From contig JAJJLU010000568.1 in assembly GCA_023807065.1 (NCBI GenBank), positions 1 through 31,016 on the forward strand: a stretch of DNA of 31,016 nt, in the 5' to 3' direction. This DNA comes from Isotricha intestinalis. Its lineage: Eukaryota; Ciliophora; Litostomatea; Vestibuliferida; Isotrichidae. This document shows positions 18,656-26,100 of the stretch, in pieces. The notes beneath the pieces are model-generated. The model worked only from the letters and a program-made list of their open reading frames with translations, had not been told where the DNA came from and made no database searches. The translations under genes and the position numbers were made by a program. Numbering within the stretch: position 1 is the stretch's first letter; every line of letters starts with the position of its first letter.

Positions 18656-20749
18656 TTATTTAGTTATTTCTTTTATTATAAAATCTTTCCAAAAATTTGG
18701 TTTATTAATATCTAAATTTTCCCATTCATACATTTTTAAAAAAATAATAAAATTAATATCATTTCTCAAATTAAAACTTCTCTTAGAAATTTTACTAAAA
18801 AATTCAGCCCAATCAACTTTAAATTTCTCAATAACATTTTTTTTAAAAGTATCATAACTTAAATGTTTATTATTACAAATATCATCAAAGCAAATATGAA
18901 AATGTTCATTATTAAATAATTTTTGAATATCATCTAATTTTTGAAAAAACAATTTCAAAACATCATAAAGTTCGAATTCAAAATAAGAAGAAATTATTCT
19001 AATTTCAGAATTTTTGATTAATTCATTCATTCTAAACATTTCAGCGTCATCCACAGAATTAATAAAATGTCCATTGAAGAATTTTTCATCTTTAGAAAAA
19101 ATAACTTGAGCAGAGCCTAATTGACCTTGTCTTCCAGCTCTTCCAATTCCTTGGAATTCAACTCTACTATTTTCAGGAAAAAAACCCATTATTACATGTA
19201 ATCCACCATTATTTAATGATTCTTCTGATAATATTATATCTGTTCCTCTTCCAGCTGCATTGGTTGCTATTACTACACTCCTTGCTTTTCCTGCATATAA
19301 TATTATATAATCTTCTTTCTCTTTTTGAATGTCATTTAATATTAAATTTGATATTCCTTCCTTATTTAATTTGTTTGAAAATTGGATTGTTTCTTCTATT
19401 GTTAATAATAATATTAAAATTGGACGATTTTTTGATATTATTTTTCTTATTTGGGTTATTATATTTTCTTCTTTGGATTCTTTATCTTCGAATAATATTG
19501 TTGGTGATGTTTTCCTTTGGGAAGCAAAATTTGGAGGAACATCAAAAGAATCTAATTTATAAATATTTAATATTTCATTTCTTTCAATATCACTTCCTAT
19601 TGTTCCGGTTAATCCAAATATTATATTATAATGTTTAAAAAATGAAGGATGAGATATTGAAGCTATTGTATTATTTTCGGTTTCTGGTTCTAAACCTTCT
19701 TTTACTTCTACAAATTCATGTAATCCATTTGACCATCTACTTCCTATATTTACTCTCCCTGTTGAAAGTTGAATTATTTGAACTTCTTTTTTTCCTTTTT
19801 CTTCATTATATCTTACTATATATTTTTCATCTTTTTTAAATTCTAATGCTAATTTAGCATTTTGAATCCAGGAATTTAATTGAGAATTAGGTATATCATT
19901 TGTTTTTTCTAAATTTATTTTTTCTAATTCTTCTCTTATTTTTTTTTGACTTATAATATTATTTTTCACACAATTTAATATAGGGAAATAAACCCAATTA
20001 TAATGATTTCTAGAAGTATAAGCAATTCTAGCTGAATTTAAAGCAGTGTCAATGAATAAATTATCTGATTCATCAACAATAACAGTATCAAATTTTCTTC
20101 TTATTTCTACTTTTTCTCCAATTGGAACAGTAAACATTTTTTTTTCACAATTTGTTCCTTCTCTTAATAAAGTAAATTCAAAATCTGTATTAGTTCCATA
20201 TAATATAATTCCATTATATGCTTCTTTTCTTGGATTATTTTCAGTTATTGAATTTGAAGATATTCCAAATATTTTATATAATTCTTTAAATTTGATTTGA
20301 TCTCTTTCTGCTAAATATGCTGTTGATGTTATTATATCTACAAATTTACCCATTAATGCTGAAATTAATGCTATTTCAGCTATTATTAAACTTTTTCCTT
20401 CACCTGTTAAAATTTGACCTAGTCTTCCTTTAAATTTTTCTCTTGAATTTTTATTTATGTAATGTAAATAAAATGAAAATACTATTAAATTTTGAATTAA
20501 ATATGGTTTTATTTTCATTACTTCATATATTCCACAATTTACTATTTTTATTAATTTTGAAAAGCTTTCTATTGTTGGATTATTTTCAAATTCTATTCCT
20601 AAATTTCTTCCTTCTTCAATGAATTCTGATTGAATATAATCTCTTGTTTTTTCAAATTCTTTACCAAATAATTTTAATTGATTGATTTCTTCTTTTGATA
20701 AACAAAATTTTTCATTTTCAAAAGCAGTTAATAATTCTGTTTTTTTCAT
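18656..20749 (-). CDS. SecA motor domain (3' part of the ankyrin-SecA gene)
   Basis: This 697-codon frame (first ATG 20747-20749, stop TAA) carries a SecA-type ATPase, the bacterial and plastid preprotein translocase motor. Numbering here is from an in-frame TTG two codons earlier. NBD1 has Walker A TGEGKS (117-122), TSTAYLAERD (143-152), AYNGIILYGTNTDF (179-192) and the DEAD-like VDESDNLFID (227-236). The conserved end of the preprotein cross-linking region is SRWSNGLHEFVEVKEGLE (339-356). NBD2 has FGLTGTIGSD (380-389), IATNAAGRGTDI (496-507) and GIGRAGRQGQLGSA (536-549). About 140 residues follow, shorter than the helical wing and scaffold of bacterial SecA, and no C-terminal zinc-binding tail is seen. 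The frame starts inside a 34-bp duplication and is probably continuous with the ankyrin frame upstream. No plastid or mitochondrial targeting is evident. Confidence 0.9.
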   Translation of the reverse strand: MKKTELLTAFENEKFCLSKEEINQLKLFGKEFEKTRDYIQSEFIEEGRNLGIEFENNPTIESFSKLIKIVNCGIYEVMKIKPYLIQNLIVFSFYLHYINKNSREKFKGRLGQILTGEGKSLIIAEIALISALMGKFVDIITSTAYLAERDQIKFKELYKIFGISSNSITENNPRKEAYNGIILYGTNTDFEFTLLREGTNCEKKMFTVPIGEKVEIRRKFDTVIVDESDNLFIDTALNSARIAYTSRNHYNWVYFPILNCVKNNIISQKKIREELEKINLEKTNDIPNSQLNSWIQNAKLALEFKKDEKYIVRYNEEKGKKEVQIIQLSTGRVNIGSRWSNGLHEFVEVKEGLEPETENNTIASISHPSFFKHYNIIFGLTGTIGSDIERNEILNIYKLDSFDVPPNFASQRKTSPTILFEDKESKEENIITQIRKIISKNRPILILLLTIEETIQFSNKLNKEGISNLILNDIQKEKEDYIILYAGKARSVVIATNAAGRGTDIILSEESLNNGGLHVIMGFFPENSRVEFQGIGRAGRQGQLGSAQVIFSKDEKFFNGHFINSVDDAEMFRMNELIKNSEIRIISSYFEFELYDVLKLFFQKLDDIQKLFNNEHFHICFDDICNNKHLSYDTFKKNVIEKFKVDWAEFFSKISKRSFNLRNDINFIIFLKMYEWENLDINKPNFWKDFIIKEITK

Positions 20750-20775
20750 TTTCAAAAGCAGTTAATAATTCTGTT
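20708..20775. repeat. Perfect 34-bp tandem duplication at the ankyrin-SecA junction
   Basis: Bases 20708-20741 and 20742-20775 are identical, head to tail. On the minus strand both copies can encode TELLTAFENEK. Because 34 is not a multiple of three, the second copy read throws the ankyrin frame into a TGA at 20718-20720, while the SecA frame begins in the duplicated copy. The segment contains no GT dinucleotide on the coding strand, so it cannot be a GT-AG intron. Confidence 0.95.
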
Positions 20776-23153
20776 AAATTTCTTCCTGAATTTTCACTTG
20801 AAATTGATTTTACCTTTTCCAAAAATTTTGATAATGAAAATGATTCTAAATAATTACAATAAATATTAAATTGTTCTAAATTCTTTGCTTGTAAAAATTG
20901 ATGGAAAATTCTCACTAAATCATTAAGATTTTTTATATTTCTATATCTTAATTTCTTTTGAACAATACTTAAAAATCTGTTTTTATATAGATTAATTCCA
21001 AATTTAGAACATAAATTTTCAGAAATTGAAGATATAGTTAATATTGTATTAGGAAGATATTCATCATTAAAAAATGACATAGAAATATTTTTACAAAAAG
21101 AAAGAATTTCTTCTTTTGCAATATATGAAATTTGATTTGATTTAATTATAGAATCTGAAGTAAACAAACAAGCATCCAATAATTTAGATGATATCTTTTT
21201 TTTAGAAAGTATTTCCCGAACAAACGAACACATAGGAATTCTATTATTATAATCTTGATGAATAATTGGATGTTTATTCAACAAATCATTGATTTCATTT
21301 TCAATTAAAGGAGGAATGAATTGAAGATTTTTTAATTGTATTACACCAAAGTCTTTTTTTAAATTTGTCATTATTTTATTTAATTGATCAATGAATTGAA
21401 AAGCCTTCATTGATAATCTAACAAAAATTAAATTATTTAAAAATTTCTCCTCGTTTAATATTATATTTATAAATTTAAACAAAATATCTAATAAATCTTC
21501 TATTGCAATTAAACAAGTTCCTTCACATCCAGATATTATTATTGAATCAATCCAAAAAAATAAAGGATGAGAAGGATTTAAATTCATTAATTTTGTGTTT
21601 GAAAGTATTTTTTGTAAATAATCATTAATTTGAGGTAATTTATAATATTCATAAGGAATTATATATGTTGTAAATAAGAATAAAATTTTCCATTGAATAC
21701 TTAGTTTAATATCTCCTTCGATTTGTTGAGAAGATAAAATTTCAAAAAATTTTTTTACATCTTTTGAATAATTTAAATACAATTCATTTAAAATACAAAG
21801 AAAATTAATACTGAATAAATCTTGATATTTAATAAATTCTTCTTTTGATAAACAATTTGGGAAATCTTCTTCAAAGTTTTTGAAACTTTTTAAATTTGTT
21901 GATTCTGAGATTAAATTAACAATATCTTCATTTATCTTTATTTCTGTTTTATTATTTCCAAAAGATAATTTTTTCAAATCAATATTTTGTTTCTTTAGAA
22001 ATTCAAATATTTTTCCTATTTTATCCTTTTCTTTTTTTAAATCAGAAGTGAAAAATAACATAATTTTATTCTTATATTCTTCTGAAATATTCATTATTTG
22101 AGAATAAGATAAATTAAAAAATTTTTGAATAAGTAAAGCAATTGAATTATATTCATTAATAATTGCAATATGAATAGGCAATAACCCAATATTATTATTA
22201 ATTAATTTTTTTGGAAAATTATTTATTTCAATATATAATAAAATAAAATAAACAATTTCTAATCTTCCTAATCTACATGCAGTATACAAAGCAGTTTCTC
22301 CATCATTATCAACATTATATATTAAATTATACAATTTTTTCTTTTGGTTTAATGTATTCAAAAAAGAAAAAATAGTCCAACATGAAGTTAAACTATTTGC
22401 AACAGCACAATAATGTAAAATATTTCTTCCAAAAACATCAATATTTTCAATATTTATATTATGTGATAATAAAAATGAAACCACTTTATAATTTTTATTT
22501 TGAACAGCTAACATTATTAAATTTTGTTGAAGATGATTTGAAATATTAATATTATGAAATCCTAAGTAGAAAAAATAATTATATAATACATTTCTAGCAT
22601 TAATATTTTTAACTAAAGAAAGTAAATATTTTCCATTAGAATTAATAAAACTATGAGTATTAGAAACATATTCTACCATTTCTTTATTTCCATTAATTAA
22701 AGCAATATCAATTGCATCATTACCATTTTTATCTTGAATAAAAGGATTAGCTCCTAAAGACAGTAAATAATCAAATGAATCAACACAAGAATATATTCCT
22801 GCACAATATAATGGAGTACTTTTATCTGGCAAATTTAAATTATTTAATTTTTTATTATGAAATTCTTTTTTATCAGAGTTATTATTATGAATTTGGGAAT
22901 TTATATCTACTTTAAATACTTCTATTAATAATCTTAAAGTTGATATACAATTTGATATTGCTGCATAATGAATTATATTTCCTTTATTTGAAATCGCATC
23001 TATTTCATCTAATGAAAAATAATTTGACATTAAAAATAATGAATCATTACATTTATTTTTTGCTGCTAAATGAAATGGAGTCAATCCATAATTATTTTCA
23101 GATATTATTAAAAATTTATTAGTTTTTATTTGTCCATTATTTTTTCTAGAATT
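20718..23153 (-). CDS. Ankyrin-repeat segment (middle part of the ankyrin-SecA gene)
   Basis: This open frame runs from just after a TAA at 23154-23156 to TGA at 20718-20720, about 811 codons. The N-terminal half is ankyrin repeats, recognisable at YGLTPFHLAAKN, GNIIHYAAISN, STPLYCAGIYS, GANPFIQDKNGNDAIDIAL, GRNILHYCAVAN, GETALYTACRLGR and GLLPIHIAIINEY. The C-terminal ~430 codons are helical sequence without a recognised domain and lead straight into the SecA motor. No start codon is credible: the usual ORF start is a TTG in the first ankyrin repeat, and the first ATG (23028-23030) is inside that repeat. The sequence upstream of the TTG continues the repeat (NKFLIISENNYGL), which argues for continuity with the upstream frame. 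The stop is produced by the 34-bp duplication. Confidence 0.85.
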   Translation of the reverse strand, partial: NSRKNNGQIKTNKFLIISENNYGLTPFHLAAKNKCNDSLFLMSNYFSLDEIDAISNKGNIIHYAAISNCISTLRLLIEVFKVDINSQIHNNNSDKKEFHNKKLNNLNLPDKSTPLYCAGIYSCVDSFDYLLSLGANPFIQDKNGNDAIDIALINGNKEMVEYVSNTHSFINSNGKYLLSLVKNINARNVLYNYFFYLGFHNINISNHLQQNLIMLAVQNKNYKVVSFLLSHNINIENIDVFGRNILHYCAVANSLTSCWTIFSFLNTLNQKKKLYNLIYNVDNDGETALYTACRLGRLEIVYFILLYIEINNFPKKLINNNIGLLPIHIAIINEYNSIALLIQKFFNLSYSQIMNISEEYKNKIMLFFTSDLKKEKDKIGKIFEFLKKQNIDLKKLSFGNNKTEIKINEDIVNLISESTNLKSFKNFEEDFPNCLSKEEFIKYQDLFSINFLCILNELYLNYSKDVKKFFEILSSQQIEGDIKLSIQWKILFLFTTYIIPYEYYKLPQINDYLQKILSNTKLMNLNPSHPLFFWIDSIIISGCEGTCLIAIEDLLDILFKFINIILNEEKFLNNLIFVRLSMKAFQFIDQLNKIMTNLKKDFGVIQLKNLQFIPPLIENEINDLLNKHPIIHQDYNNRIPMCSFVREILSKKKISSKLLDACLFTSDSIIKSNQISYIAKEEILSFCKNISMSFFNDEYLPNTILTISSISENLCSKFGINLYKNRFLSIVQKKLRYRNIKNLNDLVRIFHQFLQAKNLEQFNIYCNYLESFSLSKFLEKVKSISSENSGRNLTELLTAFENEKNRIINCF

Positions 23154-26100
23154 TTATTATTATAATAATCTATTGACATTAAATAATGTAAAAATGAATT
23201 ACCATCATTATTTCTAATTGATAAATCAAAATAGTTGTAATATTTTTCAAAAATTTTCATTGCTGTTTGAGAATTGTTTTGCTCTATTAAATTAAATAAA
23301 AAGATATTTCCTAAATTATTCTGTTGATTAAGAATATTCATAAAAGATTTTTTATTTGAATTTTCATAAATTATATCTATAAATTTCAATATTTTTTTTT
23401 CTAATTCATTATCAATAAAATTTGTTTTACTTATTAAATGTAATAAATTATTTTCATTATCATTACAATAATTTTGGAAATATTCTGGTTTTTTATCAAA
23501 ACATTCAATTAAATTTAAAATTTTCATTTTGATTAATATTTCAAAACCAAATTTTTTTGATTCTATTAAATATTGGTTCAATATTATTTCTAATACTTTT
23601 AAAAAATAAAACATTTGTTTTTCCTTAGATGTTTCTCTAAATTTAAACACATTTAACAATGAATCAAATTCATCAAATTCTTTTGGTAAACTTTCAAAAC
23701 ATATTTTCCCTTTATCATCTTCAAGAAAAATGTCATAATCTTTAGGTAAATATTTTAACATCCATATTTTTTTAAATTTAATTATTTTATGTTGAATAAA
23801 TAAATTATAATTTTGTAATTTATTCAATAAAGATTTAACATTGTATGTGTCATGTTCAAAATTTTCTAATCCAAATTTAGAAAATGAATTTTTTTCTAAT
23901 AATCTTTGAAATTTATTCATTTCTTCCTCTTTTATATCTATTTCAAATTGTTTCTCAATTTGATAATTATTTTTCTGAAGTTCAGCAATCACTGAATCTC
24001 TACAATTTAATTTAACCTTTTCTAAATCCAATGATCTTTGATCTACTATATTAATTTTGAAAAAAATTCTGAAATGCTTTGGCAAACTTTCTTTATTATA
24101 TAAATAATTAAAATTTATCCTATTCTTTGAAAATTTTTCTTGGGATAATATATAAAAATGTGTTGAATCAAATAATTTAGGATCTTTAAATAATATTTTT
24201 GTTAAATATTTTGATAAATATTCATCAGAAACACATTCAATATGTTTAAAAAATTCTAGAATAATTTCTTTATTTCTAGATTCAATTGCAAAATCTAATA
24301 ATCCTTTTCCTTCTATTTCTGAGAACATATTTATATTCATATTTTTTAATTCAATAATATAAGAAATTAATCCATATTTTCCAATATAAGCTGCCAAAGG
24401 AATATCTTCAAAATCCATTATTTCACTAATTAATTCCAATAATTGAGGATTTCTTCCTTTACAAATATTAATTATTATTTCATTTGATATTTTTTCTTTG
24501 CATTTATTAAATTTGTTTCTTATAATTTTATTTGTTTGATAATGTTTAATAAGTTTTTTCAAATTAGAACAATTTCCTTTTTTTAAACTATCATTTAAAT
24601 TACTTAAAAATAAATCAATATTATCAAGTTTATGAAAAATTTCTTCATTCAAATTTTCAGTATCACCTTCTCTTATAGATGAAATATATTGATTAAATTC
24701 TTTAATATCAGAAGTAGTAATTTGATTATAAATATCTATTCTTCCGGCTAAAAATGCATAATGTTCAGGTTTATTTCCATTAATATCAGGAATTTTATTT
24801 CTATTTTTTAAAAGTAATTTAGTACATAACATTGATTCACTACATGCTGTATGAAATGGAGTTGATTTAAAATTGTTTGTTTGATTTATTAAATTTAATA
24901 TACTTTTATGTTTTAATAATATTTGGAGTGTTTCATAATTTCCTGTTTGGACTAAAAAATCTAATGGAGTATCTCCATGTTCTCTCGTTTTTGAATTTAC
25001 ATTTGCACCTTTTTCTATTAATGAATTTGCTAATTCAGAATAATTATATAAACATGCATAATGAAGAGGTGTTATTTTTGTTTCATTTGAACTATTTATT
25101 GTTTTTGTAGAAATATGATTTAATAATGTATTACTCATATCTCTTCTTTGATTCATTATTGAAATTAAAAAAGGATTTAAATTATTTTCTGTTTCGGTTT
25201 GAAAAACTGATTTTTCCCCTAATGAAATTATTTTATCAACTGCTTCATCATCATCATTATCCAAATAAAAAGCTGCATTTTCACCCAGATAATTCTTTTG
25301 AATAATTTCATTCCTTTTATTGATTTTTTCTGAATTTTGACTAATAATTTTATATATTCCTGAACTATTTCCTAATTCATCTTGAATTGTAACATTTTCA
25401 TTTTTATTTATCATTTCCATTATTTTCATTTCAGATGAACCATTAAAACTTAAAAAAGTTTTACAAAAATTTTCATTTAAATTTCCTTGTATTAAATTAA
25501 CATTTATTTTTATATAATTTGTCTCCTCAATTTTTATTTCCTCTAAATTTTTATTTTCATTAATTTTATTATATAAATTAGCATAAGTTTCTAATTCTGA
25601 AATATCTTCAAATTCTAATTTATTATTAATTTCTGATAAACAACCTCCTCTTACAGGAGCTTTTATAATACTATTATCATTCGATTTTTCTTCATAATAT
25701 CCCATTAAACTTAAATTTATTTTTTCTACTAAATACTTTTTATCATATAAATTTGCATAATTTAATATTGTTTTGTTTTTTAAATTTATTTCCAATTCTT
25801 TCATTTTAGAATTAAAATCATTAATTTCTTTTTGAATTTCATCAATTAAAACACTATTTAAATTTTTTATTTTTTTATTTTTTTCTTCAAAAAAAGAACT
25901 ATTTGCTTTTTGAATTATTTCATTTGTTTTTTTTTCGATTTCATTCCATATTGTTGTTTGTTTTTCATATTTCTGATTTTCATAAAAATTATTTATTTCT
26001 CTCCATTTTTTATCTAGTTCATTTTGTTTTATTTCTGAAATTTTTGATTCAATTTTTAATTCTATATCAATCCTTTGGTAATAAGGAACATCATCTAATA

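Noticed and set aside
20708..20775. Intron as explanation for the frame break
   Set aside because: The coding strand of the duplicated segment contains no GT donor, and the unit is an exact tandem copy, so duplication fits and splicing does not.
23126..23128. Euplotes-style +1 shift at AAA-TAA
   Set aside because: A +1 shift meets a TAA two codons later. Only a +2 shift or a one-base homopolymer error reaches the ankyrin frame, so it is kept only as something to exclude.
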